Assembly: GCA_902702965.1 (NCBI GenBank) | Contig: CACRXP010000069.1 | Location: 229,083-293,082, forward strand | Source of the DNA: Spirometra erinaceieuropaei | Taxonomy: Eukaryota > Platyhelminthes > Cestoda > Diphyllobothriidea > Diphyllobothriidae | Reading direction: 5' to 3' | Length of the DNA: 64,000 bases | In this document: one piece after another, positions 11,871-22,685 of the stretch | Layout: every line of letters starts with the position of its first letter | Numbering within the stretch: position 1 is the stretch's first letter | The notes under the pieces: model-generated | What the model was told of the DNA's origin: nothing | Databases searched by the model: none | Seen by the model: the letters and a program-made list of their open reading frames with translations, nothing else | Translations under genes and position numbers: made by a program

Positions 11871-12035
11871 TTTTTATCCTTCTATCGGGACGAAATTTGC
11901 CGAGAAATAGTAAAGTTCACCCTGCGCGAAGAAGCCAAAAACTCCCAAGCAGAGGCCGTTATCAATTGTTGGGATGCGGACTTGAACAGGAATTCAGCCA
12001 TTCTTCCTACAAACGGCTTTAAGTATTAATTCTTG

Positions 12036-12306
12036 GGTAAGATGTGGTTATGTGGCCCCACCTGATGGACAAAATACTGTTGGGAATAGACTTAGGGGGC
12101 TAGAGCTAGGTTATAAGGAAAATATTCCTAATCGTTCGAAGTACAACCGCGCATTTCTAATAGCTTTTCTGCTGCATACAACTACTCGACCTTGTCACCT
12201 GTACGATCCCAGGCTCCACCTGAAAAAACCCTATTACTACCGGTTCCGTATCACAGGTGGCTGGGGTTTGTTTACTTCAGGTGAGGCTACATAACCACAT
12301 CCGACC
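12036..12306 (+). mobile_element. MITE-1 copy 1 with 30-bp TIRs and 8-bp TSD
   Basis: The left end (12,036-12,065, starting GGTAAGATGTGGTTATGTGG) and the reverse complement of the right end (12,277-12,306) match at 26 of 30 positions. The 8-bp word AATTCTTG flanks the element exactly on both sides (12,028-12,035 and 12,307-12,314). No transposase is encoded. An 8-bp duplication fits Merlin or hAT; Merlin is known from schistosomes and its ends usually begin with GG, so Merlin is my preferred but unproven guess. A second copy lies at 27,492. Confidence 0.85.
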
Positions 12307-12372
12307 AATTCTTGCTCTAGAATTTTTTAATTTTAACTAGCTTTTTCATGCCGCCCAACAAGCACGTTCTCA

Positions 12373-12905
12373 TTGACCTGGTGGCCAAGCAACGCATCAA
12401 TCATGCTTTTGAGTCAGGAGCACAAAAGTGAAAGTTATTTTGCTGTATTGTCTACCTTTTCCTTTGGAAAAAATGTGTTCCGGCTGGACCGTTTGCTCAT
12501 CTGGTCAGCAGTACAGACGAGAATGGAGGAGAATTTTGTTTCTGCTGCCCGCATTGTGTGGACGGATGCATGTTACACATCTTCTGAGGAAGTTCACCCA
12601 AGCCCACTCTATTTTCTGTCATAGCAGAGGTATCAACAGACCTGTCGTAGTAATCTCTCCTGTCGAGGGACTCACAAATTTCAAATAATTCTAATTGTCG
12701 TATGAAAACGTCGCATATAATGGACCTTAGCGACGACCTCGTTACGACTTCATCGACCTGTCTGTACATCAATCCGTTGAATTCGAATTTAACATTTACA
12801 GTACGTCATAACACGACCTCCATCGAAATATTTCCCTGCGTGCAGTGTGCGCATTTCGTAAGAAAGTTACACAGACAAACGATTTTTTCGTCATTGAAAT
12901 ATTAG
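12373..12905. other. Unassigned open stretch next to Penelope fragment
   Basis: Overlapping open frames exist on both strands but none shows a recognisable domain. It lies on the upstream side of the antisense GIY-YIG fragment, so it might be the decayed N-terminal part of that Penelope element. Evidence is only position. Confidence 0.25.
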
Positions 12906-12934
12906 TCCGGAATACGGATCATTATTCCTGCTTC

Positions 12935-13278
12935 TGTGACCGGGATGGCAATTTCCGGCTTATTAGTCGTCGTTAGCCAGCCTTACCTACCCCCAGGCCT
13001 TGGGTCACCTGAGGACGAAACCCACGTTTTTTTCGTTATTAAACACTCAAACCGCTGAATCGCGGTCTTGTTATCCTGTCGGTTGCGACCGGAAATATTA
13101 AGTATGTCGGAAACACACTCACCGACCGAGCTATGGGGCGCGCTGAAGTTGCGCAGGGCTAGCTGGTGATGGCTAATAAGCCAGAAATGGCCACCCCAGT
13201 CTCCTGTGCCCTCGTCGGTTGTCTCATTCCGCCTATGCTACTAGCCGCCTTGCAGCTACCTTGGGGCCCAATCTAGAG
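12935..13278. mobile_element. Foldback MITE-2, copy A
   Basis: The segment 12,935-12,982 is the inverted complement of 13,157-13,204 with strong agreement (core words TTCCGGCTTATTAG and CTAATAAGCCAGAAA). The right arm continues to about 13,275 with blocks shared by copy B. No coding content. It is directly followed by copy B. Confidence 0.7.
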
Positions 13279-13279
13279 C

Positions 13280-13610
13280 CCTTGCAGGCAGAGACATAGC
13301 GACTAACAGCATACGAAGATAAATGGGGTTGCTGACAGACAATGGAGACTGGAATCACCATTTTCGGCCTGTTTGTCGTCGGCGGCCAGCCCGATTAAAA
13401 ATTGACAGAACAGTGATCCCTTGGCTCAACTGTAGAGGATTGGACTACTTAACGTTCCACGACCAAAGTACCCGAGCTCGAACCCCAGACCAGCTGGCTG
13501 ACTGGCGATGAATAATAAGTCATAAATAACCATTCTGGTCTGCATTGTCTTTGTCGGTTACTCCCTTACCTGTATATAGTGTTAGTCGCCATGCGACTGT
13601 CTGCATGTTT
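13280..13610. mobile_element. Foldback MITE-2, copy B
   Basis: Arms of about 110 bp (13,283-13,390 and 13,490-13,606) are inverted complements, including GACTAACAGCAT / GTGTTAGTCGCC, GTTGCTGACAGACAATGG / GACAATGC and GACTGGAAT / ATTCTGGTC. The spacer is about 100 bp. The same right-arm block occurs alone at 36,640-36,690. Confidence 0.7.
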
Positions 13611-13869
13611 ACCACCTCCCCAGGAAGATAAAGAGGGAGCTAGTTCATAAGCCATAGTATACTAGAACTGGCGCTTCGGAAGCTTCTTCGTTTCCATCAC
13701 CAGAGTAATAAGGTAACTGTTCCTTTGAGTCCTTCAGTCTTGCCGCCTAGCTCGTCCTATTGCCGTGTACGTTGCACGAACTCCGACCTGCGCATTTGCC
13801 GCTGGCTAGCTCTGACCACTCCAAGGTCGGCTGCTGGCGGGCTCGTGTGACCTTTGTCCCCTTGGTGAC

Positions 13870-14050
13870 CGTCGTACTTGTGTCCAAGTCAGCGTCACAT
13901 TCAGGAGCCGTGGCAGCCTAACTCTCACCCCTCCAGTCCGCCACCCCTCAAAAACGCACACAACTGAGCTGACTGCGCGGACTGAGTTGAGGCATCAGTC
14001 GGCAGCCTTCCTAGTCACGGAGTTTGGCGCACCATAATAGTCGATGACTG
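13870..14050 (-). repeat. LINE-A 3' region, antisense piece
   Basis: The reverse complement reads TATTATGGTGCGCCAAACTC, GCCTCAACTCAGTCC, CAGCTCAGTTGTGTG and GGCTGCCACGGCTCCTGAA in the same order as 5,818-5,960 of LINE-A copy 1. The adjoining 14,040-14,075 matches 6,015-6,055 in the direct orientation, so the piece is rearranged. Confidence 0.6.
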
Positions 14051-14084
14051 ACTGGTTACCCTGTCCCTGAAAGGTGTTGGGTCG

Positions 14085-15830
14085 ACGTGAATGGCGGCTT
14101 TATTGCTGACAACTCGACCAAAGTCGAGCATTGGCGTGAGCACTTCGAGCAACATCTTAAATTCGATACCCAACCCATCCCGCTGTCGCTCTCCTCTGCA
14201 GCGGAGTTTCTTCCCTCTCCAACCTGTGCAGTGCCATGCGACCCGCCTTCTGAAGGAGAGGTCACCGATGCCATACGAAAGGTACGCAACAACAAGACAC
14301 CCGGAGAGGACGATATACCCCCTGTAATCTTCAAGTCTTGTGTAGACACTCTGGCGCCTTGGCTTCATGAGGTGATTGAACATGCGTAGAGAAGCGAGCG
14401 TGCTGCTGATGACTGGGGCTTAGGCATCCCTGTACCTATTCTTGAGAAAGGAGATAAGACAGGATGCGAGAACTACTGCGACATAAGCCTCATCGACATT
14501 GCTGCGAAGATCTTCGCTATTGTTCTACTCAAGCGATTCCGGGCTGTGCGTGACTCTAGGATGAGGCCCAACCAAGCCGGATTTCGTGCCGGACGTGGAT
14601 GAGCGGACCAGGTATTCACACTAAGGCGCATTCTCTAATTTCGTCATAGTTATTATTAACCGTCAACCGTCTGCTTAGTTAACTTTGCCGCCGCGTTCGA
14701 TTCCGTCCATCGTGAGTCCCTGTGGCGGATAATGGCGCTAGATGGTGTACCGCCAAAAATCATTGCCATGATCAAGGCCTTTATCGCTCCACCACTATTC
14801 AAACCCTGGTCCGCAACTGTTTGGTATTCGGTCTGATGTTCGGCAGGGTTGTATCCTGTCGCCCATTCTGTCCAGCTACGCTATTGACTGGATTCTCGGG
14901 AGGGCCCTACACGAAGGTGACGGAGTTGAATTTGCACCCGGACACCGACTGACTGATCTCGACTATTCCGATGATATTGCTTTACTTGCCTCAATTTTTG
15001 GTGGTCTTAACTCTATGGTGTCATGGGTGAACGAGGTCGCTAAATCGGTCAGGTTATCCATAAACGCTGGGAATACTAAAGTATTTTCAAGCTGCATTCC
15101 TGTCCAGGAGAAGGCACCTCTCGAGATTGATGGCTGTCAACTTGGAGCGGTAGAGGGGGCGATTGCTGCCGAATGGACAGAGTAAGGATGACATTGTCTC
15201 CCTAATCGAAACTGCCCGATGTGTTTTCTCGAGCCCTAGAAAATGCCTCTGGATCCGACGCGACATCTCCATCGTCAATAAGATTCATCTGTGCCGTACG
15301 TCTGTCCGGTCTATCCTTCTTTATGGTTGTGAATGCTGGGCTGTCCGCGTTGAGGACGAGCGAAAACTGGAGGTATTTGATCACCACTGTTTGAGGACCA
15401 TCTGTTGAGTGAAGTACACGTACTTCGTCTCAAATTAGACAGTCCGCGCTCACTGCGTCTACATCGCAAGGATAACCCAGGTCATCCAAAAACGACGACT
15501 GAGGTGGTTTGGGCATGTTTATCATCGTTCACCTCAGGAACTCAGTGTTACTGCCCTCGATCCGGCACCGTTACCTCATTGGAAGCGTCGAAGAGGGGGT
15601 CAACTGAAAACCTGGCTCGACACAGTTCGTCAAGACACGGAGGTAGTTCTTGGACCTTTGGTAATCGGCATCCGTCGTTGGAGACGAGAATATGTCGAAC
15701 TGTCCGGATCTGCTGCCGCGGATCGTCACGCGTGGAGAGGTACAGTTCGGGACATCATAGGAACCGGCTAGATGGGGCATGATCGCAGCCGTACCAAGTA
15801 CAAGAGAATGATTTAAAGCAGGTGTTCGTG
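14085..15830 (+). mobile_element. LINE-B copy 1: 5'-truncated, decayed non-LTR retrotransposon
   Basis: Begins inside the region before the reverse transcriptase (HWREHFEQHL, 14,132-14,161) and runs through the RT to a 3' end near 15,830. Blocks in order: KVRNNKTPGEDDIPPVIFKS (14,279-14,338), PVPILEKGDKT, ISLIDIAAKIFAIVLLKRF (14,481-14,540), RPNQAGFRAGRG (14,565-14,600), FAAAFDSVHRESLWRIM (14,686-14,734), the catalytic DYSDDIALLA (14,961-14,990), YGCECWAVRVEDE (15,322-15,360) and a C-terminal RRRGGQLKTWLDTVRQD block (15,580-15,635). The type is RTE-like by its RT motifs. There are in-frame stops, a frameshift at 14,640-14,680 and no endonuclease. Confidence 0.8.
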
Positions 15831-15834
15831 TAAT

Positions 15835-17180
15835 TCAGAAGAAGAAGATGCGATCGCTGAAACTAGAAATTTACTGGCATGACGTTTCGGATTATCACTC
15901 GAACCCATCATCAGAGACGGTCGCAGATAAAGGTAGTGGAGGTACAAAGATTGCAGTATTTATAGTATTTAGCTGCCGTGGGGCCACATGCTCTCGCGAC
16001 CACCGCCGGGAGGTTGTAATTGAGACGCTGATGGCTCGTCAGTCCGCGTCCGAGTCATTAATTGCAGCAATTTCATCATTCGTGTTGGATGTTGATGTGA
16101 TGATTACTCGGCCATTTGGCCCACTGTCACCGGAATTGTTGCTCGCCCGCACCCTCCCCATGTGGCTGATTCCCCTGCTCAGGGAATGCCTCGACACCGA
16201 TTATGGTACCGGGAGGACACTGTGCTTGTTTATGTTCGTGCAATCTTGTGCAAGGGCATTTGTCCATTTCTCGCCCAGAACTTCGGGAGTACGACCAAAA
16301 GATCAGTCGCTTGAGCCTCTGTAAAACCACCTCAACAATCAGTCCTGACGGAAACGAGCTCACCGGTGTCCCCTCCTTTTGCTCCTTAACTTGGCCGTTG
16401 AATATGCAGAAAGTCTTAATACACAGTTGCAGGAGCTCATTTATGTGCACTCGCTTGAGGTGTTGACCAGTATCGTCAGATTGTTAACCTAGAAGGCCGT
16501 CGACAATTTCGATATCTTGACCTACGGGATAGAGGTGAATAACGAGATCATCTCAAATGGCACCGTCACCTCTTCTGCCTCTATTTCTAAATACTGGACA
16601 CACATAAAAGAACTTCCAACTGATTTTGCTGCCCACTCCGAATCTATCGTAGGGAAAAAAGTCGCTGATACAGCCAATTTGACAGCCCAGAGGTTGCGGT
16701 ACAACGTAAGGCGACGATGAGGCGTAGGGGCACGCCTGGTTTGTGCATCTTTGGCAGACCGTAGATTCGGTGGTATTTTTGAATATGAATCTGGCAGTCT
16801 TGTGTCAGTACATTGATCATTCTCTTAATTAAGTCTGGCATCGTCCGTTGGCATATGTTAGTGTTCACAGGCGATCTATATATGAAACATTTCGATGGAA
16901 CTTTCTCATCAAGGCGCCAGTTCAGGAATTTCACCTGAGCGTAAATAGATGCCTCCCGCTTCACAAAAGTTTCCCGTCCGCGTGCTGAGCTGAAGGCTGC
17001 GCGCTCATGGCACAAGGCAATTTTCGTGAAGGTTCGGATCCCAAGTGAGTTATTACGGTCATTATCTCCCGAAGAATGTGAGGAAGGACAAGGAGAGGAT
17101 TCATAGACCGAATTTTGTTTGTACTGACATTTCGGAAAGTTTCTCGTTTCCATCCTTAGAGTGGTATGGTCACTATTCAT
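15835..17180 (-). mobile_element. Penelope-like element, antisense, internally deleted
   Basis: On the - strand the RT is recognisable: YRIYGLPKMHKPGVPLRLIV (about 16,715-16,775), SNWLYQRLFSL, EIEAEEVTVPFEMISLFTSI (16,525-16,585), and LLQLCIKTFCIFNGQVKEQKEGTP (16,367-16,438). The region where the catalytic YVDD should lie (about 16,260-16,300) is shifted and lost. After it the sequence jumps to the element's 3' tail (SGPNGRVIITS-type reading and the CATCATCAGAGAC block at 15,905) with no GIY-YIG domain. It abuts the 3' end of LINE-B copy 1, tail to tail. Confidence 0.75.
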
Positions 17181-18190
17181 GCTAGTCTTGAGTTATTCAG
17201 CCTTGTCGCCTGCCTTTGATTATAGTCACTCCGTCTCCATCTTGTTTATAGCGAACAAACAATTTTTTTCAATTGTCGTACTCATTGTCGTACGCATTCT
17301 TCATCTGAAATGTGGCCAATGCATACCTTATATCAGTGCATAACAAACTTGACATTATTCCGATCTAATTGGAGTTTATTGTGTCTGAAATTCCACTTTT
17401 TATCGAAAATTATCGGTCGGATGCGCTTTCTTTTCCATGGGATAATGTTGGTCAGAAGTGAAAGCTATTTAACTGCCATATATAGACCGCTTGCCCAACG
17501 TTTTCGCTTTGCTATTCCTAGAGCATTGTCTGCCCCTCTTCAACGTTCAAATAACTTTTCACGAATCTTAATCAGTGCGCACTTCCGGAAGGTATACCGG
17601 TTAGTCAAGTCATGACGTTCTATCTCTGGGAGCCTGACAGCAATCATCAATTTGTGATTACGAATTTCGGCCAACTTTCACCGAAAAATCCATCCCTTAT
17701 ACGAGTAGGTAATTAGTACTTTCAAGTTCAGATGGAGTATGATGATTTTCAAAGAACCCATGACTAAAATAAGAGCTTCGGTTTCCAACGGGAAATCTTT
17801 GCAAACCTAGGTCAGGCGCTGGTACCTAACTTGCATGTAACACGGAAATCGGTTGTAGCTTCGAGGATAGCGGTTTTTGTCTAGGATAAGAACTGGTTTT
17901 TGTTACATAGATTTCATTTTTTCCACATGCGATTAGTGGTTACCCGCCCATTCGACCTTGCGGATACTTCTCTTTTTTACTTATAGTGGCTGCTGGCGTT
18001 TGCGTCTGAATGCCTAATTTTAATCACGCAGTTTTGGATGTTTAATTCATCCTTTTCCAAAGGAAGACTGACTAAGCGCTAGTCAAAATGGCTTGGCATC
18101 GCTATATTAGCACGCAGAACAGACGTGACGGAGTTGTACTAGTTTTTTCTGTTTACCATTGCTTGTCAGTTAACCGCACCGAAAACCGCG
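17181..18190. other. Unassigned stretch
   Basis: Open frames at 17,161-17,343 and 17,310-17,615 (+) show no domain. This may be the upstream part of the antisense Penelope element, but no family motif is readable. Confidence 0.3.
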
Positions 18191-18199
18191 GGCGTCTTC

Positions 18200-20430
18200 G
18201 CCTATTTGGCAGCGCATCGAAATCGACGATGAAGTGGCACACCAGGTCTTCTAAGCCAGTCAGGCTTTCGGCCGGCTGCAGAACCGCGTATGGAACCACC
18301 GCGTTTCCACCTTAACACCAGGCTTAAGATGTACCACGCTGCCATCTTGAAGACTTTGCTGTATGGTACGGAGACCTTGACAGTCTACAAGAAACGAATG
18401 AGGAAACTCTATCATTTCTACACCAGTTTTCCCCAGTGGATACGAAATTCGAGGTGACAGGACAGGATCTCGGACACCGAAGTTCCGGAACGAACTGGAA
18501 TCCCCAGCATCCACGCCATGCTGTGAAAACTGTAACTAGGATGGAGCAACCACCTCATGAGGAGGGATCATGAGCGCCAACCAAAACAACTCTTTTACTG
18601 AGATGTCGCCACGGGTGCTCACCGACAAGCACGGCAAACCCGCTCCTACAAAGACACCCTGAAGCGGCTACAAACCAACCCGAAGATTTGAGAAGACCTC
18701 GCACAGGACCGATCGGCCCGAAGAAGACAGAAGCAGCAGTCTATGAACCCAACCGGATCATCTCCGCCGATGGCAAAAGAGGGGCTCGCAAGTCTCAGGC
18801 GCACCTGACCCGCAACGTCAACATGAAACCATTCTTGATATGTTCCCCCTGTCAATAAACATTCCGCGCGAGTCGGCTTCGTTGGAAGCCTGCGGACCCA
18901 ATGCACCAACAGCCCGACAATCCCAAATGCTGTCTCCCTGAGTACTTCGAGCCCCACGGCGTCCACGATGACGAGCACACTCACCACAGGTGATCACAAT
19001 CCCCATGCCCCGCCACCGTTGATCACCGCCATCTCCATCCTCCCTGCCACATCCTCCGTGGTGGCGGCGACCACCACCACCCACTCGCCACCGGCGATAT
19101 GGACTCGGTTCCCACCTGTCCTCATTGCGGTCGCATGCTCACCTCAAGCGTCGGCCTGGTCGGCACTTGTGAACCCATTGCACTGCGACCGGCGCACCGG
19201 TGCCAGGAACCCCATGAACACTGTTCACGCTATGCACGCACATTCATTCACCTCATGGGCCTATTCGGCCACATGGGTTTCCATAATAATTGAATTCATC
19301 GCAATATCGGCACACCTAGCAGACCTTGCACATCCGCCAACTCTCCCATCTCCAGTCCAAATTAACCCCTCATCTACCTGCGTGACCACCACTAGCAGCA
19401 CCACAATGGCAGCCGACTTAGCATCTCCCAGCCTATCCCGCCCACACTGGCACCGCACATTCACCTCACGCATCGACCTGGTGAGTTACTTGCGGACCCG
19501 TCTCACAGAGAGTGACAGAACGGTGCCTGGAGCACCAGCAAATCGCCCAAATCGTCCTCGTGCATTGAACTGTTGAATGGCTCTATTCGATCACATGCGT
19601 CACCATGAAAACTCGCAATAAATCACCGCACACATGACCACATCCCACACATTTCCCCATCAACACATGCTCCAGAAACGAACACCTCCAACATCCACAC
19701 CACTGGCAACTCTTACGTCAGTGGGAAGTGTGTTCCTTTCTCCATTCGGCTGTGCTGCCGCATGTGAGATCCTAGCCGCTTCCTTGTGTGTGTAGACCTG
19801 GTATTTGTGTTTGGAGGGGGGGGGGACAGGTCGTGCATGTGGCGCGATCATACGGGCTCTCTAGCCCTGTCAGTCGCCCCGACCGCTCCCCCCGTCCGAC
19901 AACTGACAGGCTCAGACAGTGGACTAGTGCCTGGGGGTAGGAAAAGGGAGCGAGGTCGACGTCTCAGCGCATTGTTCCCACTATAAACAATCTGACGCGC
20001 CTAAAGCCATCAAAGTGCGCCAAAAAACCGTGGCTTGGGAGGCCGCCAACTGTCGGGATAATTCGGATCTCACAGTCAGCCCAGTACGTATGTATTTGTG
20101 TGGAGTGGCCGACCAGTGGACTGAGAGTCAGACTGCCGTGGCTCCTTAATGTTGCCCGCATGGCGTTCCCACTCAGTGGGATCTGAGCCGGTGCGGTAGC
20201 GTCCACTAAAGTGCGGGTTTTCGTCGTACCACCTGCATCCGCTCTTCTTAACTCTGCCTTAACACCGGATCCTGGTGGGGGAGAAGAGAGTGTGATAGAT
20301 GCAACGGAATTCCATTATCACCATGATCCAGTTCATGCGCTTGTCACCGTCCCTGCATCCACCCTTCTGTGGAGCACACGGTGGACATCTTCGAAGAGGA
20401 CGGTCGAACTTTCATTTGTCAGTTAGTTCC
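18200..20430 (+). mobile_element. LINE-A copy 2: 5'-truncated 3' half
   Basis: Starts in the RT C-terminal region ([18 protein letters not shown] reading near 18,250-18,300; the DRISDTEVLERTGI-type block near 18,460-18,500), passes a KSQ block near 18,790, then finger remnants, and ends in the LINE-A 3' region (19,740-20,430). Nearly every block needs a different frame. Starting abruptly within the coding part is the usual result of incomplete target-primed reverse transcription. Confidence 0.75.
19099..19293 (+). pseudogene. LINE-A zinc-finger remnant, copy 2
   Basis: A 64-codon open piece reads CPHCGRMLTSSVGLVGTC and, 30 residues later, YARTFIHLMGLFGHMGFH. These are two C2H2 units of the C-x2-C-x3-F/L-x3-GLxGH type; the first lost its final His pair and the second lost its Cys pair. 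They confirm that the fingers belong to the LINE-A C terminus, since the same order is seen in copy 1. Confidence 0.7.
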
Positions 20431-22680
20431 AGTTGTCTCTGTACATTCAAACTGTTCATGTAGAAATTTCTCCCAAGTAGGGCCGTATTGCGACTCGTCG
20501 GTCGTTTTAATACACCGTTTGAACCATGAATTCTCTTGAAGGTATAAGTATAACAAGTTAAAAGATTAAAAATTACATAATTGCAGTCTAATCATGGCTT
20601 TTTCTTTATTGAAACAAGCCTCTCCTCCCAACTTTGGATTAACAGTCCTCTTGGAAAATAGGGCTCTACGAAGATTATGCGAAACCTAATTACTTAGTAA
20701 CAAAAGTTTGATTGGGAACTTACGTTAGCAAAATTATGTAATTTAAGAGCTCATATGCTTGAATAGCACCTCAGAGAAAATTTGTTTGCCTAAACGTACT
20801 GAAAATTAGTAGACCACATGTTTCTGATCAATTTGGATTCGTTATAGATATCGTTTAGGGTTCCTAATACATGGTTTGTACTTTTACGTGTTCCGGTCCC
20901 GAGGGTTTCCACAATAACCAAAGTATTTTTATCCCTCCGACTTTCACCTGCCTGGTTCTGATATTGGGGAGAGGGAGGGCCGATGAACTCTTGGATAAAT
21001 GTTATACTACACGCTGATACTAGTATCAGTCTACGCAGTCATTTTAGATAACGAACAATCTCACGGTGAGGATAGCCGGTCCCAACCGCCCAACTACCAT
21101 TTACTCACTCGGACTTTTGAAAATGGACGATAGACCAGGATTCCCTAAACGTAAAACAGAAAACAATGCTAAAGGTATTACACCCTACTCCCGACCGAGA
21201 TACTAACTAAACGCCCAGGCACGTGTTTCGCCGCTTTTCTGCCCCTGCGCGACAGCTGCGAGGGGTCCGGCTCCTCAGTGGGTCCCCCAGCGTTCTCTAT
21301 GCAGTTTCTGGCATCATCCTAAGAAGTCATGTCCCGGAGACTTAACTCTATGTCCTGCACTGAATAATTTATGAAATTATTCGCCTAGAAAACAATGCCT
21401 CTAGCTGACCTGGCCTGCCTGTGGGACGGAATACGAGAATGTCATTGAACCTTAGAGCTCCGAGACAAGAGGCCGAACAAGCGGTTGCATTGCGACATGT
21501 AGTCAGTACCGCAGATGGAATACCATAGGCGAAACTGGAGTGATTACCTCTTGCCTGTTTGCTGCTGTTAGTCAGCTAACCGCTGTCGATGCATCAATTA
21601 GCATAGGTCGGCAAAGGTCAGTCCCGGGTGATTCTGGATAGTCCTGATTGTAACCAATAGGATCTGAGTCCTTTGTTTCCATCATGGTGCCGGACTCAAT
21701 GGCTGCGGGGAATGGGTTTCCAACCTAAAGTCTAATTGTCCTGTGGTTAATTTCGGTAAATAAACCACCAACAGCCATTCTAGTCCCCTTTGTGCTTATC
21801 AGCGATCTTTCTGACTGCAGAAAAAAGAGATTTGTAAGCACATTCGTCATCCGACTTCTCAGAAAGTAATCCCGGAACTCTATTGTGCATACTCAAGCCG
21901 GTTGTTTTATTTGTCGTCTCCTTTTCTCCTTCAGAACCTGCGCGCGAGCGATTGAAGCGATTTTAATCGAAGTACCCTTTGTAAGAACTCCATGGAATGT
22001 AAGTCCTATATTCGCTTTTTATGTATTTAACTCATCCTTAAGAGTGTATGATTGTCAAGCTCGCTAAAGCTTTTTGGCGGCATTTGGGGTATTTAGCGTT
22101 TCAGTGTATCATTCAGCACATTCTCTAAAAATACAAAACAGGATATGCTAATCAGTAAATTTCCGAAAATACAGGACAGTTCGATAAAGTCTTCGGTCTA
22201 AAGGAAACAAATACTGCTTCCAGGGCACCTATTGGAATTCTCAAATTAGGGCTAGTTGTTTTTATCTACTAGGGGAGGAGCAAGGCACTAACTTGGGTAC
22301 CATCATGGTTATCAGCAACTGGGGCCAGTTCTTCGAGGGAGTGATAACTGTGTGTTATAATATAATGGACAGAGCTGAACCACATGTCTGCGCAATCAGG
22401 AAATCGTCACTGCACGCCATAGCTTGAGGACATTATGACCTGATTTCATCTCAACCAGCAATCGGGAACTTTGCCTATAAAGACGGGAGAGGCTGAGATT
22501 GCCGCTTCTAGTTTATCTGCAGTCAGCAGCCAGGTACAACTGGCGTACAGGTATAGAGACCCAGGACTTCAATCTTCATTCTGAACATAAAATACTAAAT
22601 AAACTTCTCTATCGCCTAGTTCCTAAGCCGTCGTTCTGTCGGCTACCACCCGGAATATTTCAATTCATGTTTATTTGCAT
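20431..22680. other. Unassigned 2.2-kb stretch
   Basis: AT-rich, full of stops in all frames, with no repeat that I can link to others in the window and no open frame longer than about 60-80 codons. Nothing recognised. Confidence 0.4.
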
Positions 22681-22685
22681 TTGTA

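Noticed and set aside
18646..19084. Antisense open frames of 88-113 codons
   Set aside because: Shadows of the LINE-A copy 2 C-terminal region on +.
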